Assembly: GCA_025937785.1 (NCBI GenBank)
Contig: JAICQQ010000038.1
Span: 1-48,881 of the forward strand
Direction: 5' to 3'
Source: Polyangiaceae bacterium
Lineage (GTDB): Bacteria > Myxococcota_A > Polyangia > Polyangiales > Polyangiaceae
DNA: 48,881 nt
This document shows, one piece after another, positions 8,521 through 17,347 of the stretch. Every line of letters begins with the position of its first letter. The stretch's first letter is position 1. The translations under genes were made by a program, and so were the position numbers. The notes under the pieces are model-generated. The model made no database searches. It was not told where the DNA came from and saw only the letters and a program-made list of their open reading frames with translations.

Positions 8521-10401
8521 ATGCTGCCGCGGATGCGCAGCGCACTCCACGCGTTCGTCAGGAAGTCCGAGCATCTAGTGACCCGGGGCGCCAACAGGCT
8601 CTGGCCGTGGATCGCGCGAAACCCCGGGTCAGCCAAGGTCCGACCACACCCGACGTGGGCGCCCGCGCCCCTCCAAACCAGCCGCGAACGCAGCAAGCCC
8701 CGGCTCGGTTGGCCACGCACCACCGATTCGCTCTGCCCGGTGTGCGTGAAAGAGGCACGCGCGCGCGTGCTCGCTGGCACGATGAACTTGAAAGAGTTCA
8801 CTGAACAGCACCCGGGCGAAATCAAAGCGCGCATCGTCGAGCAGCACGGTAGGATCGTGATGCAGAAGGCTTGCCCGAAGCACGGTCGCTTCGAGGACCT
8901 GATCAGCAACGACCCGGCATTCCTCGAGCGCATCGAGAGCTTGTTCCCCGGCCGCGATTTCGAAGCGCCGCACACCCGGCTGCGCAACCATGGCAGTTCG
9001 AGCATCAAGTACGGCCGTGGCTCGGTGCTGACCGTCGACCTGACGAATCGCTGCAACATGATGTGCGACCCTTGCTTCATGGATGCGAACCAGGTCGGCT
9101 ACGTGCACGAGCTCGCGTGGGACGACATCCGCAAGATCCTCGACGACAGCCTGGCCATCCAGCCGCGCCGGCAAATGAGCGTGCAGTTTTCGGGCGGCGA
9201 GCCCACGCTCCACCCGAAGTTCCTCGACGCGCTCAGCTACGCGCGCGACGTCGGCTATTTCTGCGTGCAGTGCGCCTCCAACGGCATCCGCTTCGCTCAA
9301 GAACCCGAGTTCTGTCGCGCGGCCAAACGCGCGGGACTGCGCCTGTGCTACCTGCAGTTCGACGGCGTCGGCAACCAGGCCAACGCCCACCGCAAGATCG
9401 GTAACCTGTTCGACATCAAGCTGCGCGCCATCGAAAATCTGGCGGCCGCCGGCATCGACGTGGTGCTCGTGGTCACGGTCATCAACGGCGTCAACAACGA
9501 CCAGGTCGGTAAGGTGATTCAGTTCGCCATCGACAACGCCGACAAGGTCACGGTCGTGGCCTTCCAGCCCATCAGCTTCACCGGCCGCGACGAAGACATC
9601 AGCGAGACCCAGCGCCACCAGCAGCGCTACACCCTCACCCACCTTGCCCACGACGTCCACGACCAGCTCGGCGTCACCGAACCCTTGCGCGATTGGTTCC
9701 CGCTCAGCGCCATGAATCCGTTCAGCGACGTGGTTGACCACATGCTCGGCGAAAAGGCCGAGTTCGGCAGCCTCAAGTGCGGTTGCCACCCCAACTGCGG
9801 CATCGGCACCATCTTGCTCGTCAACAAGCGCACCAAGCAAATGGTGCCGCTCTGCCAGTTCCTCGACGTCGATCAGCTCCTACGAGACCTGGTCGCCATC
9901 GCCGACGCCGGCGGCACGCGGGCCGAGCTCCTGTTCCGCATGGGCGTCGCCCTCACCCGCAACTTCAAGCCCGATGCCGCACCCGAAGGCTACGGTTTCG
10001 CGGAGTTCGTGCGCCAGGCCCTCAGCCAAATGGGCGCCAAGGGCGACCGCGTCGGCGCGAGCGAAGGCGACGCCCACGAGTTCGACTGGCGCTTCCTGTT
10101 CGTCGCCGGCATGTGGTTCCAGGACGTCTACAACTACGACTTCCGCCGCACCGAGCAGTGCATCATCCCCTACGGCACCCAAGAAGGAGAAATCTCCTTC
10201 TGCGCTTACAACACCGGCGTGGGCTGGCGCCAGATCGTCGAACGCATGCACCACACCGCCAAAGTCTCCGAGTGGTTCCAACAGAACGGTCGCCACGCCG
10301 TCTACGCCAAGAACCAGCACCTCCCCCTACCGCAATCCCCGCTCAGTGTCGTCGTGCGCGACGAGGGCGACGGGCGCAGGCGGCTCCGCTTGGTGGGGTA
10401 G
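8521..10401 (+). CDS. Radical SAM enzyme resembling tetraether/membrane-spanning lipid synthase (Tes/MJ0619 type)
   Basis: This 626-residue protein has a radical SAM core with the cluster motif C178-x3-C182-x2-C185 (NRCNMMCDPCF) and the SAM-binding GGEP at 225-228. Before it lies a rubredoxin-like segment with C72PVC75 and C118 in KACPKHGRFEDLIS. After it a second cysteine group, C420-x-C422-x3-C426 and C445, could hold another iron-sulphur cluster. This order matches the archaeal Tes/MJ0619 family, which joins lipid tails carbon-to-carbon, and its bacterial homologues. The link to membrane-spanning lipids here is inference; the reaction may differ. The final 100 residues, rich in aromatic residues, are of unknown role. 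The gene is monocistronic, with convergent and divergent neighbours. Confidence 0.8.
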   Translation: MLPRMRSALHAFVRKSEHLVTRGANRLWPWIARNPGSAKVRPHPTWAPAPLQTSRERSKPRLGWPRTTDSLCPVCVKEARARVLAGTMNLKEFTEQHPGEIKARIVEQHGRIVMQKACPKHGRFEDLISNDPAFLERIESLFPGRDFEAPHTRLRNHGSSSIKYGRGSVLTVDLTNRCNMMCDPCFMDANQVGYVHELAWDDIRKILDDSLAIQPRRQMSVQFSGGEPTLHPKFLDALSYARDVGYFCVQCASNGIRFAQEPEFCRAAKRAGLRLCYLQFDGVGNQANAHRKIGNLFDIKLRAIENLAAAGIDVVLVVTVINGVNNDQVGKVIQFAIDNADKVTVVAFQPISFTGRDEDISETQRHQQRYTLTHLAHDVHDQLGVTEPLRDWFPLSAMNPFSDVVDHMLGEKAEFGSLKCGCHPNCGIGTILLVNKRTKQMVPLCQFLDVDQLLRDLVAIADAGGTRAELLFRMGVALTRNFKPDAAPEGYGFAEFVRQALSQMGAKGDRVGASEGDAHEFDWRFLFVAGMWFQDVYNYDFRRTEQCIIPYGTQEGEISFCAYNTGVGWRQIVERMHHTAKVSEWFQQNGRHAVYAKNQHLPLPQSPLSVVVRDEGDGRRRLRLVG

Positions 10402-10413
10402 GCGCAGAACCAT

Positions 10414-11706
10414 TCACCAGCCGCAAGCGGTTACCGCCGCCGCGACCTTACCGAGCTTGGCGTGCCACCCGGCAGGCTGATCCAGCGGCTTTCCCTCCGC
10501 GCTCGTGAGCACGAAGGTCGGCCCGGCGAGCAGGGCCTCGTCCCCCTCGGGGGCGAGCTTCCAGCGCCAGTTGCGTGTACCTCTGACGTAGTCGACGACT
10601 TGCTCTTCGCCCTTGCCCAGCACCGGTTCCAGGCAGCCCGCGACCGCGCGCAACGCTGCGTCCGTCGCCTTCGCCGTGCGGAGCTCGAGCCGAGCCTGGG
10701 CGACCCGCGCTCGGAGGCCGTTGGGCCACGTGTAGCGGACGCTGTCGACGAGCTTGTCGTCGACGTCGACGACGCACATGAGCCCCGCCTGCATCCTGCA
10801 CCAACCGGCGGAGAAGCGCTTCTGGAAGCGCTCGACGGCCTGCTCCACCGGAACCTCGAGCTCGAAAGCCGCGGCAGCCTCGAGCTTCGGGCCGTTCACC
10901 AGCTCGAGTTGGGCGGGCGTGGGAGCGGCGCCGTCGAGCGCCGCCGCGCGCGCTACCGACCACAACGCTCCGAGCCGCAGTGCGCAGCTCGCGCTGTCCG
11001 CGCCCGGCGGATGCAGGCTGTCCCAGTGCCAGATGGTGAGCCCGTGGCTGCTGATGTCGAGCACGGCGTCCCCTTGGCTGACGCGAGCCACTGCGCCGGG
11101 CCGCAGGCGGTTGGGGACGAGCGCCGTGACCTTCTGAAGTAACTCTTGCGGCTTGTGGCTCGGCTGAAAGCTCAGGTTCACCCGTGAGATGTGGCCCTTG
11201 TCGCTGGCGGTCCACGAAAGCTCGGCGCGCCGCACTCGCCCCGGCCCGCGCGCGTCGATCGTCAGCCGATTCGGTATGACGTCGCTGTTGGGCTTCATGC
11301 CGAAGGCCGCGGCAACCCGCTCTTGGTCGGCGTCGAGGCTGAGCTTCCCGAGTTGTTGGTCGACAGACGGCGGCGGTTCTTCCGCTGCCCCCAGAGCGCC
11401 GAGGCCCGGGCCCACCGTGAAGAAGACAACCACGGCCAAGAGCAGGGGGAGCCCTATCGCGACAGCAAGCATGGCCGGCGCCGGCTTCTTTGCCCGCGGT
11501 GCCTGCTTCTTTGCCCGACCCGAGGCGCGCCTGGTCTCGCGAGCAGCGCCGGGGGAAGCGACGACCTTCTTGGCGACGGCTTCAGTCGGTGCTCCGGTCG
11601 CGACCACCACGTGACGCTGGCAATAGAGGCACTCGATCACACCATCGTCGTCATCGTCGAGCTCGAGCGGAGCGCCGCAAGCCGGACACGTCAAGATCTT
11701 CGCCAT
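10414..11706 (-). CDS. Membrane-anchored zinc-ribbon protein, function unknown
   Basis: The 430-residue protein opens with a zinc ribbon, C7PAC10 and C26LYC29, split by an Asp run. An Arg/Lys/Ala-rich linker (45-76) follows, then one membrane segment at about 77-100. The remaining 330 residues, after a Pro-rich stretch, should be outside the cytoplasm. They include repeated cysteines but no recognised domain. A cytoplasmic ribbon plus single helix plus soluble periplasmic region recalls other myxobacterial envelope proteins such as the AgmX-type protein in this window, but there is no GYF domain. The ATG at 11706 is immediately before the ribbon. Confidence 0.8.
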   Translation of the reverse strand: MAKILTCPACGAPLELDDDDDGVIECLYCQRHVVVATGAPTEAVAKKVVASPGAARETRRASGRAKKQAPRAKKPAPAMLAVAIGLPLLLAVVVFFTVGPGLGALGAAEEPPPSVDQQLGKLSLDADQERVAAAFGMKPNSDVIPNRLTIDARGPGRVRRAELSWTASDKGHISRVNLSFQPSHKPQELLQKVTALVPNRLRPGAVARVSQGDAVLDISSHGLTIWHWDSLHPPGADSASCALRLGALWSVARAAALDGAAPTPAQLELVNGPKLEAAAAFELEVPVEQAVERFQKRFSAGWCRMQAGLMCVVDVDDKLVDSVRYTWPNGLRARVAQARLELRTAKATDAALRAVAGCLEPVLGKGEEQVVDYVRGTRNWRWKLAPEGDEALLAGPTFVLTSAEGKPLDQPAGWHAKLGKVAAAVTACGW

Positions 11707-11831
11707 TTCAGCAGCCCCTGCGAAATCTACAGACGGGCGCCATTCCCGACAAGCAAAAGGTGGCGCACGCTGTAGCAGCAGCAGCCGGTGAAAGCGTTCG
11801 ATTGCGCGAGCCTCGGTGCTCTCGGCCCGAC

Positions 11832-12092
11832 ATGTTCGGCATCTGCGTCGGCTTCCAGAGATGCGACGCCGCCCCGTCTGCCGGCTCGGAGGTACTGGCG
11901 CAAATCACCCGCATCGGGCCGGATCTCACGCTGCAGTTGACGAGCGATGGCCAGAGGTTGAGCTTCCGGGTAACGGACCCAAACCACCCCCTGGCCCAGC
12001 GCGCGATGAGGTCCATCGCTTTGCCGGATGGGACGCGCCCGGAGCTCCTACCCTTCGTGCGGAGAAACGTGACGAACTACGTCGATCTGTAG
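11832..12092 (+). CDS. Small protein (86 residues), function unknown
   Basis: Third codon positions are almost all G or C across the whole frame, as in the neighbouring genes, which argues that this short frame is coding. The product is soluble, without signal peptide or membrane segment, and ends in FVRRNVTNYVDL. No family is recognised. The ATG at 11832 lacks an obvious Shine-Dalgarno. It lies 125 bp from the divergent zinc-ribbon gene and about 110 bp before the next gene on the same strand. The opposite-strand frames here look like shadows. Confidence 0.5.
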   Translation: MFGICVGFQRCDAAPSAGSEVLAQITRIGPDLTLQLTSDGQRLSFRVTDPNHPLAQRAMRSIALPDGTRPELLPFVRRNVTNYVDL

Positions 12093-12166
12093 CGTGGTCC
12101 CGTCCCGCCACGCCGCCGGGGCGAGGCGCGTTGACCCCTTGGCGAGCGCCGGCGCCGCGCATGGTG

Positions 12167-12195
12167 TTGACGCGGGCAGGACCGGCGCGGATAGT
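12167..12195 (+). promoter_or_regulatory. Candidate sigma-70 promoter for a leaderless transcript
   Basis: TTGACG (12167-12172), a 17-nt spacer and GATAGT (12190-12195). The expected transcription start, 6-8 nt beyond the -10 box, falls on the ATG at 12202, and no Shine-Dalgarno precedes that ATG. Both facts fit leaderless translation. Confidence 0.4.
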
Positions 12196-12201
12196 GCTGG
12201 G

Positions 12202-13035
12202 ATGGATCCTTGGGCCCCGATTGCAGGTATTTCCCTCGAACGATACGCCGAGCTGTCTGCCGAACTCGACGGCATCACCCGTCCCGACGAGCAAGCCAAA
12301 AAGGTCGGCGAGTTCGGGGTGGCGCGCCCCGACTGGGAGGCGGCGGTGAAAGGCTGGACCGAACGCATGCAGGACATGAGCCTCATGGGCCAAGTCGCCA
12401 CCCGCTACATGCCGCTGTACAACGCAGCACTCGCCAAGAAGAAGGGCACCGCCAGCTTGAGCTTCGAGGACTGGTGCGCGGTCTCGGCTTCGATCCAGGT
12501 GTTCGGCTACGAGGCGGCGATGAACCATCACAAACTGAGCATGGGAGATTGGACGACCATCTCTGCTCATTGGCAAAACGAGCTGAGCCGCGATCCCATG
12601 AACGTCGCTGTCAGAAAAAACCAGCTGCAAGAGCAAGAGGCTGCCCGCCTTCGCTCCGGCGGTCAGCCGCGTCCAATTCAGATCCAGCGCTCGGCCGCGG
12701 GCGCGCCCGTGGCCGGCGGCGCGGCCGCGTTCGACCCGAACGCACACGCCGCGATGCAGGCGCAGGCTGGTGCCGCGAATGCCGCGGCCTGGATGGGGTA
12801 CTCGGCCGGTGTCATGAACCGACCCGAAGTACAAGCCGCGGTGCAGCTCGCAGGCGCCATGAACACGGCTGCGGGAGGGAGCGCCCTGATCGTGGGCCGC
12901 GCGGTGCTCGTGCAATGGAGCGACGGCAACCGTTACCCAGCCACGATCTCCCAAGTAGCCGAAGGTCAATCGCAGGTCGTTTTCGGCGACGGCCGCAACA
13001 TGTGGGTGCAAAACCAATACCTGACGCCCGCCTGA
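12202..13035 (+). CDS. DUF6620-like N-terminal domain plus Tudor-like C-terminal domain protein
   Basis: The 277-residue protein begins WAPIAGISLERYAELSAEL and continues with WEAAVKGWTERMQD and RYMPLYNAAL, a helical pattern I associate (from memory) with DUF6620. An Ala/Gln/Gly-rich linker follows. The last 45 residues (VLVQWSDGNRYPATISQV, then VVFGDG) look like a small Tudor/agenet-type beta-barrel; this is inference. The upstream in-frame sequence to 12094 is low-complexity, and the ATG at 12202 directly precedes the domain. It is followed 4 bp later by a small zinc-ribbon membrane protein, so the two are very probably co-transcribed. Function is unknown. Confidence 0.75.
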   Translation: MDPWAPIAGISLERYAELSAELDGITRPDEQAKKVGEFGVARPDWEAAVKGWTERMQDMSLMGQVATRYMPLYNAALAKKKGTASLSFEDWCAVSASIQVFGYEAAMNHHKLSMGDWTTISAHWQNELSRDPMNVAVRKNQLQEQEAARLRSGGQPRPIQIQRSAAGAPVAGGAAAFDPNAHAAMQAQAGAANAAAWMGYSAGVMNRPEVQAAVQLAGAMNTAAGGSALIVGRAVLVQWSDGNRYPATISQVAEGQSQVVFGDGRNMWVQNQYLTPA

Positions 13036-13039
13036 AGCC

Positions 13040-13453
13040 ATGTACGAAGCCGTTCAGAACTGCAACCACTGCGGCGCCAACCTCACGTTGGACGACATGC
13101 GTGGGCCGAACTGCCCCTACTGCGGCACGGTCTATCCGCATCACGCGCAAGCCGCCCAGCATGCCCAGGTCATGTCGCACATGATGGGTCAAATGGTCGC
13201 CCAACAAGCGCAAATCCAGAACCAGTGGCGCGGCGCCTTCGGGGTGGGGCCCCTGCCGCCGCCCGGCACGCCAGGCGTGCCGGGGATGCCGGGCACGCCT
13301 GGCATCCCGTACGCCGACCCGATGCAGTTGGCACGAGCGCACCAAGAACAGGCCTCCCGCCTCGCGGGGCGCGTCGTCACGATCGTGGTCTTGTCATTCG
13401 TCGGCGTGTTCGTTTTGATCGGGCTAATCCTAGCGCTCGTGTTGCTGCGCTAG
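13040..13453 (+). CDS. Small zinc-ribbon protein with C-terminal membrane anchor
   Basis: The 137-residue protein has an N-terminal zinc ribbon, C8NHC11 and C25PYC28, then a His/Gln/Met-rich helix. A collagen-like Gly-Pro stretch (GTPGVPGMPGTPGIP) follows, and one membrane helix at about 108-136 reaches the C-terminus. It is a tail-anchored design with the ribbon in the cytoplasm. The gene begins 4 bp after the preceding stop, implying an operon and perhaps a physical partnership with the Tudor-like protein. No function is known. It is the second membrane-tethered zinc ribbon within 3 kb. Confidence 0.8.
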   Translation: MYEAVQNCNHCGANLTLDDMRGPNCPYCGTVYPHHAQAAQHAQVMSHMMGQMVAQQAQIQNQWRGAFGVGPLPPPGTPGVPGMPGTPGIPYADPMQLARAHQEQASRLAGRVVTIVVLSFVGVFVLIGLILALVLLR

Positions 13454-13475
13454 CAAATTCATCACGGGCGGGCAT

Positions 13476-14507
13476 TCAGATCAGCCGCGCCCTGGTACGC
13501 CGATCCACCGGACCGTCGAAGGGTGGTCGCTGCATGTGACCGAGTGGGGCGGTACGGACGTGGGGGGGCAGCGGCGCGAACGCGCCCGTCAGGCCAAGCT
13601 GGGTGAGCTGGGCCGCGTTGGTGGCGAGCGGGCGCTGCCAGTCATTGGTGGCGAGCAGGAGCAGGTTGCGCCCCACGGGGGGCAGCGGGAAGCGTTCCGG
13701 CTCGCTGAGCACAGCGACCGTGCCCGTGGAGGTGCTCAGGCAGCCTTCGCCGGCGTAGGTCATGGTCTCGCGGAAGCGGACGCTGGCTTCGACTTCGCTG
13801 GGATCGAGCTGGCCGAGTGGCAAGCGGGTTTGCCACTCGTCGAGCGCTGCGGCGAGAGCGCGTGCGAAGACCAGGGCGGCGTCGAGCGAGGCGTGCACGA
13901 CGGCGAAGCGCGGACTGAGACAGCCGCGCTGGTCGAACAGCACCGCATCGAGGGCGAGGCGCCGAGCAGCCGCGAGGTCGTGACAGGCGGCGCTGTCGAT
14001 CAGAGCCGCGCCGTACCCAAAGCCGTGCGCCTGGTAAGTCACGCCGCGGGGTAGCGTCGCGGCGATGTCGGCCAACGTTTCGTCGGCGCCGTAGGCCCAG
14101 ACGTGGTCGCCCGGAGCGGGATCGATGTTGCTGACCAGCTCGAACTGGCCCCGGGAGGCGGCGTGGAGCAGCTCCGCCATGACAGGTTCGCGGCGCGAGG
14201 CACGCACCGAGACGCGTCCGGAGCTCGCCAGGGCGAGGGCGATCACGCGGAGCGGGGCGGTGAAGACGTTGGCTGACAAGACCACGTGAGCGCGCGGGGC
14301 CTCGATCGTGGCAGCGCAGATCCGCTCGAGTTCCGCGAGTTCGGGACAGCGCTCGAGGCAGTGGGTGAGCGCATAGTCGACGCTGGCGGGGCTGAGCCCG
14401 GTCGAGCGTGGCAGCCGGGCACGCGCCTGCTGGCCCAAGCCATCTTCGGGATCTGCGAGGCGCGCGCCAGCGAGCAGGAAGCGGCGCACCCGATCGACAC
14501 GGCTCAC
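13476..14507 (-). CDS. luxC: Acyl-CoA reductase, LuxC family
   Basis: LuxC reduces activated fatty acids to fatty aldehydes with NADPH. The 343-residue product matches the C-terminal two thirds of classical LuxC (about 480 residues). Family blocks include VWAYGADETLADIAATLP, the HGFGYG stretch, and the catalytic cysteine C196 in FDQRGCLSPR. It begins 3 bp after the LuxE-type gene, so both belong to one transcript. No luciferase genes (luxAB) or transferase (luxD) are nearby, so light emission is not expected. The aldehyde may instead feed lipid, ether-lipid or secondary metabolism. The shorter N-terminus is noted, but the nearby catalytic blocks are intact. Confidence 0.88.
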   Translation of the reverse strand: MSRVDRVRRFLLAGARLADPEDGLGQQARARLPRSTGLSPASVDYALTHCLERCPELAELERICAATIEAPRAHVVLSANVFTAPLRVIALALASSGRVSVRASRREPVMAELLHAASRGQFELVSNIDPAPGDHVWAYGADETLADIAATLPRGVTYQAHGFGYGAALIDSAACHDLAAARRLALDAVLFDQRGCLSPRFAVVHASLDAALVFARALAAALDEWQTRLPLGQLDPSEVEASVRFRETMTYAGEGCLSTSTGTVAVLSEPERFPLPPVGRNLLLLATNDWQRPLATNAAQLTQLGLTGAFAPLPPHVRTAPLGHMQRPPFDGPVDRRTRARLI

Positions 14508-14510
14508 GCT

Positions 14511-15599
14511 TCAGTCCCCCCCGGACCCGAGCAGCAGCGACTCTACGGCCAGCGAGCACCCGCGCGGGGTGGTCGCGGGGCGGCGGCCGAGCAACTGGAT
14601 CCCGGGACCCGCTCGACGGATCAGGTCTTCGGTGACGACGGCGATGGCGGAGTCGATGTTGCCCAGATCGACGAAGCGCGCGAGGCCGATTTCCCCTTCC
14701 GGCAAGGGGGCGAGCGAGATCGGATCGACGGGCGCCACGCGCAGCCACGGCGGCGCGAGGTAGACCCCGGCAGGCCCCTGCAGCTCCGCGTGGGGCGCGG
14801 TGCCTTCGTAGAGCTGGCTGGTGAGCTCGGTCATGCCGTACTCGCCGACGACACGCGCCGGATCGATACCGAACAGCGCGGCGACTTGGCTGCGCAAGAG
14901 CTCGGGCTCGACGCTGCGGCTCTTGCCCTTGAAGCCGCCGGTCAGCATCACCAGCGTATGCTCGGGTGCTTGGACGCGAGTTCCGGCGGCGCGATCGAGC
15001 AGCGCCACGAGCGCGAACGCCGTCGCAAGCACCAAGAGCGGTCGCCCTTCCCCCCGAGCCGTCGTCGCGGCCTGCGCGAGAGCGTCGACATCGACGCCTT
15101 CGGGTCTAACGAGCCAGCGCTCGCTGCCCGCACCGAAATCGTGCATGAAGAACCGCAGCATGCAACCCAGCGACGAGGCCTCGGGCGTTCCCGGATCGGG
15201 TGCCAGCGCCACGACGACCGCGGGTCCGCCCAGCGACGACGCGAGGGCGGCGCGCCCGAACTCGACGGACAGCAAGCGGTAAGTGTCGAGGCGTCGCATG
15301 GGGTGGGTGCCGGTGTCGGCGCTCGAGGTGCCACTGGTACAAAAACGCACCTGGTCGAGCTCCGGCGGGTGGACCGCGACCCGCGTCAGGCGAAACGCTT
15401 CCGCCGGCACGGCGGGGATCGAGTCCACGGTGTCGAGCGCGCTTCCGTGCCGGCGCACCAGGCGCGCGAACCCGGGCGCGTGCTTGCGCTGGTATTCGGC
15501 GATCGCGAGCGCGAGGGCGTCGAACCCCTCCCCTGCTTCACCCCGCGCGTACGCCTGCACGCGTGCATGGAGCGCGTCGGACTCGAGGGCAAAGCTCAT
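14511..15599 (-). CDS. luxE: Acyl-protein synthetase, LuxE family
   Basis: LuxE activates a fatty acid with ATP to acyl-AMP and passes it to LuxC. The 362-residue protein carries the adenylate-forming signature FCTSGTSSADTGTHPM, then VMLTGGFKGKSRSVE, the GEYGMTELTSQLYEG block and a C-terminal GEIGLARFVDLGN. These match the LuxE (PF04443-type) family at its usual length. Together with LuxC it would form a fatty-acid reductase complex. The pair lies about 50 bp downstream of phosphoglucomutase on the same strand, so read-through is possible. The ATG at 15599 is directly before the family start. Confidence 0.88.
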   Translation of the reverse strand: MSFALESDALHARVQAYARGEAGEGFDALALAIAEYQRKHAPGFARLVRRHGSALDTVDSIPAVPAEAFRLTRVAVHPPELDQVRFCTSGTSSADTGTHPMRRLDTYRLLSVEFGRAALASSLGGPAVVVALAPDPGTPEASSLGCMLRFFMHDFGAGSERWLVRPEGVDVDALAQAATTARGEGRPLLVLATAFALVALLDRAAGTRVQAPEHTLVMLTGGFKGKSRSVEPELLRSQVAALFGIDPARVVGEYGMTELTSQLYEGTAPHAELQGPAGVYLAPPWLRVAPVDPISLAPLPEGEIGLARFVDLGNIDSAIAVVTEDLIRRAGPGIQLLGRRPATTPRGCSLAVESLLLGSGGD

Positions 15600-15647
15600 G
15601 GCCCGCGAAGCATGGCGCGCAGCACAATGCCTCGCCAGCGCGATCGC

Positions 15648-17279
15648 TCAAGCGATGGCCTGAGCGACGATGGCCTGGGCTTCGGCCTGGATTTGCTGCA
15701 GGTGTTTCTGGCCGATGAAACTTTCGGCGTAAACCTTGTACTTGGATTCGGTGCCCGAGGGGCGGGCGGCGAACCAGCCGTGTTCGGTCACCACCTTGAG
15801 ACCGCCGATGCTCTCTCCGTTGCCCGGGGCGCTCGTAAGGATGGCCTGGATGGGTTCCCCCGCCAGCTCGGGCGCGCGGATCTGCTCAGGGGACAGCTTG
15901 GACAGCTTCTCTTTCTCTTCGAGCGTAGCATTGGCATCCAAGCGTTCGTACACGGGGTCGCCGAAGCGCTCGGTCAAGGTACGGTACGTGCTGCTCGGGT
16001 CGCTGCCTGTGCGGGCGGTCATTTCAGCCGCGAGCAAGTCGAGGATGATCCCATCCTTGTCGGTGGTCCATACGCTGCCGTCCCTGCACAAGAAGGATGC
16101 GCCGGCGCTCTCTTCGCCTCCGAACAGGAGCGACCCGTCGAGCAGACCTTCGACGAACCACTTGAAGCCGACCGGCACCTCGACGCAGCGTCGGCCCGCC
16201 GCGTTCACGACTTTGTCGATCATGCTGCTCGAGACCAACGTCTTGCCTACGCCCGCCCCGGGTGGAAACTCGGGTCGGTGCTCGATCAAGTAGCTGGCGC
16301 AGACCGAAAGGTAGTGGTTGGGGTTGAGCAAACCGTCCTTGGTGACGATGCCGTGGCGGTCGTAGTCGGTGTCGTTGCCGAAGGCGATGTCGTACTTCTC
16401 GCGCAGCGCGATCAGACCGGCCATGGCATTCGGCGACGAACAATCCATGCGGATTTCCCCGTCAGAATCGAGCGTCATGAAGGCGAAGGTCGGATCGACG
16501 ATGGGGTTCACCACTTCGATGTCGAGCCCGTATCGCTCGACGATGGGTGCCCAGTACGCGATGCCCGCACCGCCCATGGGGTCGGCGCCAATCTTGAGAC
16601 CGGATGACTGGATGACCGGCATGTCGATCACTTGCGCCAGCGCCGCCACGTACGGCCCGATGTAATCGAACCGGCCGGCGCGAGCCAACGCCTGCTTGTA
16701 GGGCACGCGTTTGACGCCGCGATTCTGTTCGGCCAAGAGCTGGTTGGCGCGGCTTTCGATCCACTTCGTGACATCTGCGGCGGCAGGGCCACCGTGTGTC
16801 GGGTTGTACTTGAAGCCGCCATCGCGCGGTGGATTGTGCGACGGCGTGATCACGACACCGTCGGCGAGCCCCTGCGAGCGCCCGCGGTTGTAAGAGAGAA
16901 TTGCGTGAGAGACCGCAGGCGTCGGCGTGTAGCCCAGCGCAGCGTCGACCATGACTGCGACGCCATTGGCCGCAAACACCTCGAGGGCACTGCGCTCTGC
17001 CGGCTCACTCAATGCGTGCGTGTCTTTGCCGAGAAAGAGCGGACCGGTCACGCCGCCCTTGGCCCGATACTCGGCGATGGCCTGCGCGATCGCCAGGATG
17101 TGTGCCTCGTTGAAGCTCGCGGAGAGGGAAGAACCGCGATGCCCGGAAGTGCCGAACGCGACGCGCTGGGAGCGCTCGTCGACGTCGGGTGTTTCTGTAT
17201 AATACGCGCTGAGCAAACGCGGAACGTTGACCAACACGTCGAAAGGGGCTTTCTTTCCAGCGAGAGGGTGTGGCGCCAT
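15648..17279 (-). CDS. pgm: Phosphoglucomutase (alpha-D-glucose phosphate-specific)
   Basis: The enzyme interconverts glucose-1-phosphate and glucose-6-phosphate. The 543-residue product is the size of E. coli Pgm (546). It shows the N-terminal [12 protein letters not shown], the phosphoserine loop [20 protein letters not shown] with the active serine, the metal loop DTDYDRHG, and the sugar-binding GGEESAG. The phosphate-binding end is [10 protein letters not shown]. All catalytic blocks are intact. It may supply sugar nucleotides for envelope polysaccharide. It is divergent from the DUF3592-like gene with 68 bp between them, and lies upstream of luxE on the same strand. Confidence 0.97.
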   Translation of the reverse strand: MAPHPLAGKKAPFDVLVNVPRLLSAYYTETPDVDERSQRVAFGTSGHRGSSLSASFNEAHILAIAQAIAEYRAKGGVTGPLFLGKDTHALSEPAERSALEVFAANGVAVMVDAALGYTPTPAVSHAILSYNRGRSQGLADGVVITPSHNPPRDGGFKYNPTHGGPAAADVTKWIESRANQLLAEQNRGVKRVPYKQALARAGRFDYIGPYVAALAQVIDMPVIQSSGLKIGADPMGGAGIAYWAPIVERYGLDIEVVNPIVDPTFAFMTLDSDGEIRMDCSSPNAMAGLIALREKYDIAFGNDTDYDRHGIVTKDGLLNPNHYLSVCASYLIEHRPEFPPGAGVGKTLVSSSMIDKVVNAAGRRCVEVPVGFKWFVEGLLDGSLLFGGEESAGASFLCRDGSVWTTDKDGIILDLLAAEMTARTGSDPSSTYRTLTERFGDPVYERLDANATLEEKEKLSKLSPEQIRAPELAGEPIQAILTSAPGNGESIGGLKVVTEHGWFAARPSGTESKYKVYAESFIGQKHLQQIQAEAQAIVAQAIA

Positions 17280-17347
17280 GTCGACGCCAAACTCTGCCCC
17301 TTGATGAGAGCTCTAGGCAAGCCGATTCGTCGGCAGGATCGCGAGGC

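Noticed and set aside
8629-9840. 403-residue open frame antisense to the radical SAM gene
   Set aside because: Composition is repetitive Val/Ala/Glu and there are no motifs; the radical SAM frame is well supported.
13476-15599. Bioluminescence operon
   Set aside because: luxA, luxB and luxD are absent on both sides.
14286-16607. 773-residue open frame on the plus strand, antisense to luxC, luxE and pgm
   Set aside because: The minus-strand genes carry clear family motifs; this frame is a by-product of high GC codon bias and has no domains.
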